A DNA stretch of 17,796 bases from NORP181 sp047623555 (GCA_047623555.1 JBLHMP010000081.1:1-17796); one strand, 5' to 3'. Shown: positions 6,560-14,717, numbered from the stretch's first letter. A program made the numbers and translations. The notes: generated by a model from the sequence alone, not told the origin.

Positions 6560-7182
6560 GTTGAGAGTTGTCGGATGTCACCGCATGACAGCTGCCAACA
6601 CTGTCTGGCCGCAGGTTGCAAACCGAAACCGTTATTGCCGGGAACGGGTGCAATGGGTCGCCTAAATGCCAAATTATTTGACCCCGTCCTGAACAGCAGC
6701 AAAATATCCCAACTCAGACGCTGTTTGTGACTTTCCATTCGCCGCACGCTCCGTGCAGGATGGTTTCCGGCGTGGTGATCTTCGGATTAAAGGAAATACC
6801 GCAGCACGTCGTCCCAACCCCAACCGGTATTTCCAAATTGGCGCCAATGATCGTAGTCGGCCGCCTGCACGCGCATATAGATCATACCGTTCACCGAGGT
6901 GCAGCCGCCCAGAACCTTGCCGCGCGGATAGACCAACGAGCGCCCGTTCAACCCCGGTTCAGGCGCGGTTTTCATCATCCAATCGGTGCGCGGATTGCCA
7001 ATGCAATACAGATACCCAACCGGGATTTTGATCCAGTGATAATTGTCTATACCCCCGGCTTCGAGCAGAAGCACGCGGGTTTTTGGGCTCTCGCTCAGAC
7101 GGTTGACCAACACGCAGCCCGCCGTTCCAGCACCCACGATAATATAGTCGTATGGCCCGTCTAAAGTCTCGGCTCGCGTCAT
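6560..7182 (-). pseudogene. GMC-family oxidoreductase (choline-dehydrogenase-like), decayed
   Basis: From ATG 7180-7182 the sequence reads MTRAETLDGPYDYIIVGAGT (Rossmann FAD motif GAGTAG), then LLLEAGG, PRGKVLGGCTSVNGMIYMRV and GWGWDDVLRYFL, classic GMC N-terminal signatures. A TAA at 6784-6786 interrupts just before SEDHHAG. The same frame then continues to QRLSWDIL, after which sense passes to another frame (AAVQDGVK, with stops) and back (GNNGFG, resembling the family's GDNEGFG). Similarity fades before about 6560. The left boundary is approximate. Only about one third of the usual 530 residues is represented. Confidence 0.7.
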
Positions 7183-7527
7183 GTCAGGCTGCTCCAGAAT
7201 CCGGTCGGCAAGGTCAAGCCATGCGCCGTAGCGGATGTCGTAGAAGTTTTTCCGAACCGGGTCCGGCAGATACGCGCCGCTGGGCCGGGTCATGGCGACG
7301 ATCCCGGCCTCGTAATTGGCAAATATTCCGACACCGACGCCCGCACCAAAAGCAGCCCCGAGCGCACCGATTTCGCGCGCCTCTGCCACGGTGATCGGGA
7401 CGCCCAGACAATCGGCAAACATTTGCGGCAAATGTTGACTTCGCGCCCCGCCCCCCGACAGAACCGCCCGATCAAAACTGACGCCGACCTGTTGCAACAC
7501 GTCTATGTGGCGCTTGTGCTCAAACAT
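7183..7527 (-). pseudogene. FGGY-family carbohydrate kinase, C-terminal fragment
   Basis: The frame starting at ATG 7525-7527 reads MFEHKRHIDVL, then the FGGY C-terminal signature VLSGGGARS, PQMFADCLGVPI, and EIGALGAAFGAGVG, ending YDIRYGAWLDLADRI. This is the ATP-binding C-terminal lobe of polyol/pentulose kinases. The N-terminal 350 or so residues are missing because IS5-derived sequence starts at about 7529. No stop separates the kinase tail from the GMC start at 7182; the two share one frame. Kinase plus GMC dehydrogenase would fit an old sugar or polyol operon. Confidence 0.7.
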
Positions 7528-7528
7528 A

Positions 7529-7750
7529 GCCTGGCAGTTCGGCAGCGGCTACAATCAGCGCAGCCGGATCGTGGCACACCCTTTCGTTGATTACAAACAA
7601 TCAACTGCCGGGCAAGGGATCGGTCGCTGCAAGGGCGTGATCGGAGAAAAACTCAAAGCGCGTAACTTGGAAAACCAGAAGACGGAAGTCAGAATCAGCA
7701 TCAGCGTTCTTAATAAAATGACCAAACTTGGACGCCCCGAATCAACGCCG
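7529..7750 (+). pseudogene. Second IS5-family transposase, C-terminal fragment, with one palindromic insert
   Basis: The frame reads WQFGSGYNQRSRIVA, then 13 extra residues, then IGRCKGVIGEKLKARNLENQ and KTEVRISISVLNKMTKLGRP. YNQRSR-(E)A-IGR-KGVIG--LKAR is the C-terminal IS5-type block with the last catalytic region. The expected Glu of RSRIEA is Val here. The 39-bp insert (7579-7617) sits between VA and QIGR and keeps the frame open. The frame runs past the normal end (near LGRPES) to 7858 without its own stop. It belongs to a different IS5 subgroup from the element at 128-816. Confidence 0.7.
7579..7617 (-). repeat. Palindromic mini-element PE7 (39 bp)
   Basis: On the minus strand it starts CCTTGCCCGGCAG, has a stem GTTGATT / AATCAAC (plus-strand 7586-7592 and 7599-7605) around 6 nt, and ends GAAAGGG. 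Removing 39 bp restores VAQIGRCKG in the transposase. Its left end matches PE5 closely (TTGCCCGGCAG) although it lies 7 kb away in a different IS5 gene. Confidence 0.8.
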
Positions 7751-7786
7751 AGCGCGGCGGTTCTCACTGATCCCGCTGCGCAATTT

Positions 7787-7810
7787 CGCCGCCTCAAATT
7801 TGGGGCGGCG
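7787..7810 (+). terminator. 24-bp near-perfect palindrome, possible terminator
   Basis: cgccgcctcaaa pairs with tttggggcggcg over 12 positions (one G-U), followed on the plus strand by TTTAC. It could end IS-derived transcription from the left or limit read-through toward the convergent LysR gene. The T-run is short, so termination is only possible. Confidence 0.4.
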
Positions 7811-7933
7811 TTTACAACGAAGTCGATCTGTTTTGTCCACGTATCCTCGTTGCTTTAAAGGCCAGCCCCTCTCTCATTGAAATCCAGAGGCATGACAAAA
7901 AATTGCGGCAGAGCCATTCTGTGGCGCAGATTA

Positions 7934-8827
7934 CTAGGTTTGGTACCGGTCAGTTAGCTCAATGAACATTTGCACCAGGATTTCGGATTCAGCCGTTAGC
8001 TTATCGCCGATGGCTTTGATGACCACGTATTCGAACCGGTCGGTGGACAGGAATGGCCGGGAAATGCCGCCCATTTTTTCATGGGTTTCGGCAGTGAATG
8101 GATCAACGACCCCGACCCCAAGCCCGCGCAGCACCAACGCCGATACAATATGTGAAAGATAGCTTCGGAACCTGACCACCGGCGGGCGCGACATTTTTGA
8201 GAACAGCCGATCCTGATTGCGCCCCGTCATGGTGGAATCATCAAAACCGATAAAATCCTCGCCTGCCAGGTCCTGAACGGTGACATAATTCTTATCAGTC
8301 AAAGGATGGGTTTCTTGGCAAATGAACCGGTAGGGCAATGCCCCGGTATGAACGGTGTCAGTTTCGAATTTGTGGTGAGACAACATGCCAAACCCAATTT
8401 GGCATTGCCGCAACGCGACCTGCCGGAACACTGGCAAGGTCGTCATTGACAGAAATTTGGCGTTCAGTTGGGGGTATTGCGTTTGCAACTCGGCAACCGC
8501 ATCAGGCAGCACCGTCAAGGCAAAGGCCGGGGCGGCGGCGATCGTCAAAGTTGCCCGCTGCCCACCCTTTATCTGCTCTGCGGCCCGCTCAATCTGCTTC
8601 ATGCCAATCAAATTGCGTTCGACTTCGGTCCATAGTTCATGGGCCTCGGAAGTGGCAATGATGCGCCCACCATGGCGTGAAAACAACCGCATTCCCAGGC
8701 GGGTTTCCAGTTCGCGGATCAATCGACTAACTGCAGGCTGTGACACGCGCAACTCTTCTGCAGCGCCCGACATAGTGCCGAACCGCATGACCTCTCGAAA
8801 GGCTTCTAAGGCCCGTTGACTTAGCAT
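7934..8827 (-). CDS. LysR-family transcriptional regulator
   Basis: A 297-residue protein from ATG 8825-8827. The N-terminal winged helix-turn-helix is typical: AFREVMRFGTMSGAAEELRV then SQPAVSRLIRELETRLGMRLF (about residues 9-50). A periplasmic-binding-type effector domain follows from about residue 90 (TLTIAAAPAFALTVLPDAVA). No good ribosome site precedes the ATG, but the start matches the family's usual N-terminus. It is divergent from the oxidoreductase/transport operon with 101 bp between, the standard arrangement for a LysR regulator controlling its neighbour. By inference it responds to the imported substrate or a catabolite of it. Confidence 0.92.
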   Translation of the reverse strand: MLSQRALEAFREVMRFGTMSGAAEELRVSQPAVSRLIRELETRLGMRLFSRHGGRIIATSEAHELWTEVERNLIGMKQIERAAEQIKGGQRATLTIAAAPAFALTVLPDAVAELQTQYPQLNAKFLSMTTLPVFRQVALRQCQIGFGMLSHHKFETDTVHTGALPYRFICQETHPLTDKNYVTVQDLAGEDFIGFDDSTMTGRNQDRLFSKMSRPPVVRFRSYLSHIVSALVLRGLGVGVVDPFTAETHEKMGGISRPFLSTDRFEYVVIKAIGDKLTAESEILVQMFIELTDRYQT

Positions 8828-8928
8828 AATGACTATAAGGCTTTGTTATGGCGGTGGAACAAATATGTATTTGACCTATAGTGTTTTCAGTCCTTGAATG
8901 AAAGAGAATTACACAAGAGCCCTCCCCC
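8828..8928. promoter_or_regulatory. Divergent LysR/operon control region
   Basis: Contains ATAA-N7-TTAT (8835-8849), a T-N11-A-type dyad fitting LysR binding. A wider imperfect inverted repeat pairs actataagg (8832-8840) with cctatagt (8875-8882). A possible operon promoter is TTGACC (8871-8876) with TTGAAT 17 bp on (8894-8899). The -10 is weak, as expected for an activated promoter. AAGAG (8915-8919) is a weak ribosome site for the GTG at 8929. Confidence 0.5.
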
Positions 8929-10239
8929 GTGACCGCACAACGCATGACTTTGAAACCATCGAACCCTCTGCCCGCGCAGGCAGATGTGGTGATCATTGGA
9001 GGTGGAGTCGCTGGAGTATCAGCGGCGCTGTATCTGGCCCAGCAGAACGTGTCCGTTGTTCTATGTGAAAAAGGCCGGATCGCAGGCGAGCAGTCATCAC
9101 GGAATTGGGGTTGGATCCGAAAAATGGGGCGCGATGCCCGTGAATTGCCACTGGTCATAGCCAGCACAGCCCTGTGGCAGCAGCTTGCTGATGAAATGAC
9201 CGAAGACATCGGATTTCGCGTTGGCGGTGCCACGTATCTGGCCAAAACCGAGGCTGACCTTGCGGAACGGGTGGCGTGGCTGGAAGAGAACCGGTCTTTC
9301 GGTTTGGATTCCAAGGTTTTGAATTCTCGCCAAACGGATGAAATCCTCGGCCGCGAGGATGGCTGTTTTCAGGGGGCGTTGCATACCGCATCGGATGCGA
9401 TGGCAGAACCTGCAATTGCCGTTCCGGCATTGGCGCGCCATGCGGCGTCTTTGGGGGCGCATGTGATCGAAAACTGTGCAGTGCGCACAGTTGAACGCAG
9501 CGGCGGCAAAATCAGCGCAGTTATTACCGAACACGGGCGCATTGCATGTCAGGCCGTCATTCTGGCGGGCGGTGTCTGGTCCCGCGTCTTTTTGGAAAAC
9601 CTGGGCCTTAGTTTTCCGCAATTGGCGATCAAATCCTCGGTGCTCAGAATTGGGCCAACTGCAACACCACAGGTCACAGGGGCCGTCGGGTCAAGCAGGG
9701 TTTCGATCCGGGCGCGTCAGGACGGCGGCTACACACTCGCACGAAGTGGGGCTGCCGAATTCCAAATGATCCCGGCGGCGCTCCGGCATTTTCCGGCCTA
9801 TGTGCCCATTCTGAAAAAGCGTTGGAGGATCATGAAACTCCGCGCTGGCAAAGACTTTTTTGGCCCCCTAGGGCGGGCGCGATGGCAGGGAGATGATATC
9901 ACCCCGTTTGAAAAAAACCGCGTGCTGAACCCAGAGCCCGACAAAGCGCTGCTTGAGGATGTATTACAAAGCGCACGCCAGTTGTTCCCGAAAATGGGTG
10001 ACGCCCAGCCGAAAGAAACATGGGCTGGCATGATTGACGTCATGCCCGATGAAATTCCGGTGATTGACCGTGTTCCAAACCACGAAGGTATGTGGATGGC
10101 CACTGGGCTATCTGGGCACGGTTTTGGTATTGGCCCCGGAGTCGGGCTATTGGCGGCGCAATTGATCACTGGGGAAACCCCGGTAGCGGATCCCAAACCG
10201 TTTGCCTTTTCGCGCTTTTCTCAGAAGGTCGCGGCATGA
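8929..10239 (+). CDS. FAD-dependent oxidoreductase, DAO/glycine-oxidase type (first of two paralogues)
   Basis: A 436-residue flavoprotein. The start is GTG 8929 with AAGAG nine bases before; an ATG at 8944 is the alternative. The Rossmann FAD motif VVIIGGGVAGVSAALYLA has its glycines at residues 24-29. EQSSRNWGWIRKMGRDARE follows the ribose-binding Glu region. The C-terminal flavin motif is GMIDVMPDEIPVIDRV then TGLSGHGFGIGPGVG. The fold oxidises amino or imino groups of small substrates such as glycine, sarcosine or D-amino acids. No signal peptide, so it is cytoplasmic. It overlaps the next gene by 4 bp (ATGA). The substrate is not readable from the sequence. Confidence 0.88.
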   Translation: MTAQRMTLKPSNPLPAQADVVIIGGGVAGVSAALYLAQQNVSVVLCEKGRIAGEQSSRNWGWIRKMGRDARELPLVIASTALWQQLADEMTEDIGFRVGGATYLAKTEADLAERVAWLEENRSFGLDSKVLNSRQTDEILGREDGCFQGALHTASDAMAEPAIAVPALARHAASLGAHVIENCAVRTVERSGGKISAVITEHGRIACQAVILAGGVWSRVFLENLGLSFPQLAIKSSVLRIGPTATPQVTGAVGSSRVSIRARQDGGYTLARSGAAEFQMIPAALRHFPAYVPILKKRWRIMKLRAGKDFFGPLGRARWQGDDITPFEKNRVLNPEPDKALLEDVLQSARQLFPKMGDAQPKETWAGMIDVMPDEIPVIDRVPNHEGMWMATGLSGHGFGIGPGVGLLAAQLITGETPVADPKPFAFSRFSQKVAA

Positions 10240-11396
10240 GCCAGCCAGATATCCTAGTGGTTGGGGCAGGTATAACCGGAGCCAGTGCGGCGCTTGAGCT
10301 AGCGCGCTCGGGGCAAAAGGTTGAGGTGATCGAACGCTATGGCCCGGCGGCAATGGCGTCCGGCTGGACGCTGGCGGGTGTCCGCCAGTCTGGGCGTGAT
10401 CCCGCCGAGTTGGCAATGTCGCGTTTGGCGGTGGCGCTTTGGTCGGAACTGGATCGGGTGCTTGAGGCCGAAACCGGCTATCGTCAACATGGCAATCTGC
10501 GCCTTGCCCGCTCTGCGCAGGAATTTGAAACCATCCGCGATCTGGTCACAGAACAAAGCGCGGCTGGATTAGATATGCAGTTCCTACCTGATCTGGCGGC
10601 GACGCGAGATGTTGTTCCAGCTTTGTCCGAACAGGTTGTTGCCGCCTCATGGTGTGCCAGCGATGGCTCGGCTGATCCGATTGCAACCGTATCGGCCTAT
10701 CTTGGAATGGCGCAAAAACTGGGGGCGACGTCGTCCATCGGCGAAGAAGTGCAGGAGCTGATCGTGACAAAAGGCCGGATCACTCAGGTCGTTACCAATC
10801 TGCGGATCCTATCGCCGGGCAGTGTCATTCTGGCCTCTGGGGTGTTGATCAACCGATTGCTGGATCCGATGGGCCTGGCCTTGCCATTACGGCGCCCGGT
10901 GGTCACGGTGTTACGCACCATGCCTGCACCAAAAATTCTGGGTCCGGTGCTGGGCGTTGCAAATGCGGATATGGCCGCACGACAAGAAAACTCGGGTCGG
11001 TTTCGGATCTCCAGCGGCGCTGAGGACAGCGGCACATTGGCAGAACTGGACGGAAAACCATTGGTTCGGCCAACGATGCGGGGTGTGATGGGCACCATCC
11101 GCCGGGTTGCCAAGGTATTACCGGCGTTGGCCGGTGCCGAAGTCGAAGCTATCTGGGGTGGCATGCTGGATATGACGCCGGATGCACTGCCAGTGATTGA
11201 CAAGGTGCCAGGGGTGCATAACCTCGTCGTTGCTGCCGGGTTTTCCGGCCATGGTTTTGGGATTGGTCCGGTCACTGGCCCCTTGGCTGCGGATCTGGCG
11301 CTTGATCGGTCTTTGCGCCTTGATGTGCAGGCGTTCCGCTTTGATCGGTTTGCCGGGCGCACGCAGGCGGATGCGCTGTTAACGTTGCATGGATGA
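10236..11396 (+). CDS. FAD-dependent oxidoreductase, DAO type (second paralogue)
   Basis: 386 residues from ATG 10236, which overlaps the previous stop as ATGA. The frame is open further upstream, but the translational coupling and the FAD motif right at the N-terminus (ILVVGAGITGASAALELA, glycines at 10-15) fix this start. It shares with its neighbour the block GW---GVRQSGRDPAEL and the C-terminal GMLDMTPDALPVIDKV and GFSGHGFGIGPVTG. The pair therefore arose by duplication and may form a heteromer or act on successive amine intermediates. No Fe-S or FMN partner subunit of a four-part sarcosine oxidase is present. Cytoplasmic; substrate unknown. Confidence 0.88.
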   Translation: MSQPDILVVGAGITGASAALELARSGQKVEVIERYGPAAMASGWTLAGVRQSGRDPAELAMSRLAVALWSELDRVLEAETGYRQHGNLRLARSAQEFETIRDLVTEQSAAGLDMQFLPDLAATRDVVPALSEQVVAASWCASDGSADPIATVSAYLGMAQKLGATSSIGEEVQELIVTKGRITQVVTNLRILSPGSVILASGVLINRLLDPMGLALPLRRPVVTVLRTMPAPKILGPVLGVANADMAARQENSGRFRISSGAEDSGTLAELDGKPLVRPTMRGVMGTIRRVAKVLPALAGAEVEAIWGGMLDMTPDALPVIDKVPGVHNLVVAAGFSGHGFGIGPVTGPLAADLALDRSLRLDVQAFRFDRFAGRTQADALLTLHG

Positions 11397-11416
11397 ACAG
11401 ATGACAGGGGCACAAC

Positions 11417-12130
11417 ATGATTGATCCATCAGGCCGAGTGGTGATGATTTCCGGGGCCGCGCGCGGTATTGGACTGGCGATTGCGCGCAACCTGCATGCC
11501 AAAGGCTATGCCATCAGCGCCGGAGCCCGCAATGTCGAGGCCGCCCAACACGCACTGGCAGATTTGGCCGGGCCGCGCCTGATCTGCGCGACCTATGAAG
11601 CCGCGGATCAGGCCAGTCATGCGGCGTGGTTGGCGGCTTCATTGGACAAGTTCGGCCGCCTGGACGGATTGATAAACAACGCCGGGACCTCAAACACCTT
11701 TTCGATCGAACATGGAGACGAGGCCGATCTGGACAGCCTTTGGGTTGCCAATGTCAAAGGCCCGCTATTCCTGACCCGCATCTGTTTGCCGCATCTGAAA
11801 GCCGCCGAATCAGGGCGTATCGTCAATGTTGCGTCGTTGTCCGGAAAGCGGGTGCCCAATGACAATATTGCCTATAACATGACCAAACACGCGCTGCTGG
11901 CGCTGACCCATGGCACCCGCCGTGTTGGTTGGGACCACGGTGTGCGGGCCACTGCATTATGCCCCAGTTTTGTCGCCACCGACCTGACTGCGGATGTCAC
12001 CAAAATTGACCGCGCTGAAATGATCGACCCAAATGACCTTGCCGAGATGGCTGCGATTGCTCTCGCGCTGCCCAACACCGCCGCACTGGCGGAAATGTTG
12101 GTAAATTGTCGGCTAGAAGACACGATGTGA
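11417..12130 (+). CDS. Short-chain dehydrogenase/reductase (SDR), classical type
   Basis: 237 residues from ATG 11417, with an AGGGG-type ribosome site at 11406-11410. Cofactor motif SGAARGIG is at 12-19 (Ser replaces the usual Thr). NNAG is at 87-90, catalytic Ser140 in NVAS, and Tyr153/Lys157 in YNMTK. This is the complete classical SDR set, so it should be an active NAD(P)-dependent alcohol/ketone oxidoreductase. It lies 20 bp after the second flavoprotein and 45 bp before the binding protein. It probably handles a hydroxy or keto intermediate of the same pathway. Confidence 0.9.
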   Translation: MIDPSGRVVMISGAARGIGLAIARNLHAKGYAISAGARNVEAAQHALADLAGPRLICATYEAADQASHAAWLAASLDKFGRLDGLINNAGTSNTFSIEHGDEADLDSLWVANVKGPLFLTRICLPHLKAAESGRIVNVASLSGKRVPNDNIAYNMTKHALLALTHGTRRVGWDHGVRATALCPSFVATDLTADVTKIDRAEMIDPNDLAEMAAIALALPNTAALAEMLVNCRLEDTM

Positions 12131-12175
12131 CGAAACGGACATGATAAAAATAAACACAACAGAGAGGATATTCAA

Positions 12176-13717
12176 ATGAAGATTGTATCAGGACTTGCCT
12201 GTGCTGGAGTGCTTGCCGCAACCAGTGCATTTGCGGCAGGCAGCACGCTGAATGTAGGAATGGGCAGCGCCGACGCCGGCAAACTGGACCCACATATGGC
12301 CACCTCAACCCCCGACAAAGGGCTGTTGCATTGGATGTTCAACGGTCTGGTGCGGATCAAACCGGGCGAAGCCAGCCCGGCCTTTATTGAGCCTGATATC
12401 GCTGAAAGCTGGACCTCTTCTGACGATGGTCTGACCTGGGTGTTCACCTTGCGTCAGGATGTCGAATGCCACGGCGACTACGGCAATATCGACGCAAACG
12501 ACATCGTTTTTTCGCTGGACCGCTCTGCCAACTCTGAGATTTCGTCCTTTGCAAAAGACTATGTATCTTTTGAAAGTGTCACAGCCACCGGCGACTACGA
12601 AGTCACCATCAAACTGAAAAACCCGGTTCCCAGCCTGTTGGGCCTGTTGGTGCCATACCACGGCGGCAACATTGTTTGTCAGGATGCCGTCGAAGCATTG
12701 GGCGATGATTTTCAGCGCACGCCAATTGGCACCGGCCCGTTCATGTTCGCCGAATACCAGCCTCAGCAATATGTAAAGCTGGTGGCCAACCCGGAGTATT
12801 TCCGTGGTGAGCCCGAGATCAAAGAGATTTTTTACCGCTATATACCATCGGACGCGTCACGCGATCTGGCGTTTCAGGCCGGTGAGGTCGACATGATCTA
12901 TGGCAAGCAGGATCAAACCTGGGTCGAACGGATCAAAAAGCTGCCCGGCACCGTAGTGGCGGTGATGAAGCCTGGCGAAATGTCGGTTATGCATCTGAAC
13001 ATGACGATGCCGCCGCTGGACAATAAACTGGTGCGTCAGGCGTTTGCTCATGCCATCAACCGCGATGCGATGGTGCAGTTCAAAGGCCCGGATGTGACGC
13101 TTGCCGCTGTTTCACCGGTGCCCGAGGGTAATCTGGGATACACAGGCGACGTGCCGACCTATGAGTATTCCATTGAAAAGGCAAAAGCGCTGTTGGCCGA
13201 GGCCGGATATCCGGATGGGGTGACGATCAAGGCGATCCACACCACGTTGCCGGGCATGTTGTCGACTATGGAGGCGGTTCAGTCGATGCTACGTGACGCG
13301 GGCATCAATATGGAAATCGAAACCGTTGAACACGCGACGTTCCATGAACAGATCCGCAAAGACATGAGCCAGGTGGTTCACTATGCCGCCGCACGGTTCC
13401 CGGTTGCGGATGTTTACCTGTCGCAGTTCTTTCATTCTGACGCGACAGTTGGTGGTCCCACTGCCGTCGCAAACTTTTCACATTGTGCAGTGGCTGACGC
13501 TGAAATCGATGCTGCGCGGGTAGCGACCGATCCCGACGAGCAACTGGCGTTGTGGGCCGAGGCTCAGTCCAAGATCATGGCCGAAGTTTGCGCGGTTCCG
13601 GTGGTTCAAAGCATGCAGTTGTGGGCCTGGAAAGACACGCTTGATTTAGGCACCGAGATCAACGGCTCGCTTAATCTTAGCCCGGCGATCACTGAAAAAG
13701 CACACTTTACTGAATAA
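12176..13717 (+). CDS. ABC transporter substrate-binding protein, family 5 (peptide/opine type)
   Basis: 513 residues from ATG 12176 with a strong AGAGAGGA ribosome site 7 bp upstream. Signal peptide MKIVSGLACAGVLAATSAFA is cleaved near residue 20-21. The SBP family 5 pattern follows: LDPHMATSTPDKGLLHWMFN, then ESWTSSDDGLTWVFTLRQDV, PIGTGPFMF and VRQAFAHAINRDAM. Size and domain order are those of DppA/OppA-like periplasmic receptors. With the permeases and ATPase downstream it defines a complete importer. These receptors bind dipeptides, oligopeptides, opines or glutathione; the neighbouring amine-type oxidases favour a small amino-acid-derived ligand, by inference only. Confidence 0.92.
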   Translation: MKIVSGLACAGVLAATSAFAAGSTLNVGMGSADAGKLDPHMATSTPDKGLLHWMFNGLVRIKPGEASPAFIEPDIAESWTSSDDGLTWVFTLRQDVECHGDYGNIDANDIVFSLDRSANSEISSFAKDYVSFESVTATGDYEVTIKLKNPVPSLLGLLVPYHGGNIVCQDAVEALGDDFQRTPIGTGPFMFAEYQPQQYVKLVANPEYFRGEPEIKEIFYRYIPSDASRDLAFQAGEVDMIYGKQDQTWVERIKKLPGTVVAVMKPGEMSVMHLNMTMPPLDNKLVRQAFAHAINRDAMVQFKGPDVTLAAVSPVPEGNLGYTGDVPTYEYSIEKAKALLAEAGYPDGVTIKAIHTTLPGMLSTMEAVQSMLRDAGINMEIETVEHATFHEQIRKDMSQVVHYAAARFPVADVYLSQFFHSDATVGGPTAVANFSHCAVADAEIDAARVATDPDEQLALWAEAQSKIMAEVCAVPVVQSMQLWAWKDTLDLGTEINGSLNLSPAITEKAHFTE

Positions 13718-13734
13718 CAACAAGGGATGGATAG

Positions 13735-13760
13735 GGCACCGGGTTTTATCGCCCGGTGCC
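13735..13760 (+). promoter_or_regulatory. Intercistronic hairpin between binding-protein and permease genes
   Basis: ggcaccggg (13735-13743) and cccggtgcc (13752-13760) form a perfect 9-bp GC-rich stem with an 8-nt loop, 17 bp after the binding-protein stop. No T-run follows and the permease genes continue, so it is best read as an mRNA-stabilising or partial-termination hairpin. Such hairpins raise binding-protein output over permease output in ABC operons. Confidence 0.65.
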
Positions 13761-13775
13761 TAACTGATAAATCAT

Positions 13776-14717
13776 ATGACGGCATTTGTACTTAGACGGC
13801 TAGGATTTGCCGTCATCACTCTTTTTGCGGTGCTCACCATCGTGTTCTTCATTGTCCGGATCCTTCCGGGCGATCCGGCAATGGCGATCCTGGGCGATCA
13901 GGCCAACCAAGAGGCGCTGACTGCATTGCGCGAACGTTTGGGGCTGGATCGGTCACTGACGGTACAATATTTTGAATTCCTGCGGGGGGTCATGGTTGGC
14001 GACTGGGGTGAATCTCTGGTGTCAGGTCGACCGGTTATTAAGGAAATTGCCCGGGTTCTGCCTGCTACGCTGGAACTGACCTTTGCATCGCTGGTTCTTG
14101 GCGCGGTGGTTGGCATTCCGCTGGGCGTCTGGTCGGCGATCCGACGCAACAAGATACCCGACTATATCATCCGCCTGGCGTCACTTTTGGGGCTGTCTTT
14201 TCCGGCCTTTGTGTCGGCGGTATTGTTGTTGCTGGTCTTTTCCATCCATTTGCGCTGGTTTCCGGTCATCAGTTCCGGGCAGGGGGCCAGCCTGGGCGAA
14301 CGGTTGCAAAACCTTGCTCTGCCGGCCATCAATCTGGGCCTGATCATGGCCGCCTATATCACCCGCGTCACCCGGTCGGCGATGCTTGAGGTGCTTAATC
14401 AGGACTATGTGCGTACCGCGCGGGCCAAAGGACTGACCTTTGCGACCATCATCTGGCGTCATTGCATGCGCAACGCGATGATCCCGGTGGTCACGGTTGT
14501 TGGCCTGTATCTGGGCATCTTGATCGGCAATTCGGTACTGACCGAAATCGTGTTCAACCGGCCCGGATTGGGCAAGCTGATCATCGGAGCCCTGAACCAA
14601 CGCGACTATCCCATGTTGCAGGGCATGATGGTGATTTACACATTGATCGTGGTTCTGGTGAACCTGATCACCGATCTTACCTATGGTTTGATCGACCCAA
14701 GGATCAAATACTCATGA
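13776..14717 (+). CDS. ABC transporter permease, DppB/OppB type
   Basis: 313 residues from ATG 13776. The family's opening is present: FVLRRLGFAVITLFAVLTIV (first membrane helix), then RILPGDPA and RERLGLDRSLTVQYFEFL. About six membrane helices can be counted. The cytoplasmic EAA loop that contacts the ATPase is YVRTARAKGLTFATIIWRHC followed by MRNAMIPVV. The C-terminal LTDLTYGLIDPRIKYS is typical. No clear ribosome site precedes the ATG, which may lower its expression relative to the binding protein. It overlaps the next permease gene by 4 bp. Confidence 0.93.
   Translation: MTAFVLRRLGFAVITLFAVLTIVFFIVRILPGDPAMAILGDQANQEALTALRERLGLDRSLTVQYFEFLRGVMVGDWGESLVSGRPVIKEIARVLPATLELTFASLVLGAVVGIPLGVWSAIRRNKIPDYIIRLASLLGLSFPAFVSAVLLLLVFSIHLRWFPVISSGQGASLGERLQNLALPAINLGLIMAAYITRVTRSAMLEVLNQDYVRTARAKGLTFATIIWRHCMRNAMIPVVTVVGLYLGILIGNSVLTEIVFNRPGLGKLIIGALNQRDYPMLQGMMVIYTLIVVLVNLITDLTYGLIDPRIKYS

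Noticed and set aside
6511..6747. Separate small genes in the 6.4-6.75 kb region
   Set aside because: The minus-strand frame carries decayed GMC oxidoreductase sequence (QRLSWDIL, GNNGFG), so these are pieces of that pseudogene or shadows of it.
7861..7890. Possible eighth palindromic element (cccctctctcattg)
   Set aside because: It has a GAGAGGGG-like end on the minus strand but no hairpin and no CNNTGCC end, and there is no known host frame to prove an insertion.
9097..9621. Long minus-strand frames inside the flavoprotein, receptor and ATPase genes
   Set aside because: Mirror frames of strongly coding plus-strand genes with complete family motifs; no independent signals.
10092..10235. 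Upstream extension of the second flavoprotein to base 10092
   Set aside because: It would overlap the first flavoprotein by 148 bp; ATG 10236 gives the usual ATGA coupling and places the FAD motif at the N-terminus.
14462..14713. Upstream extension of the DppC-type permease to base 14462
   Set aside because: The extra residues lie inside the DppB gene and have no permease character; ATG 14714 is coupled to the preceding stop.
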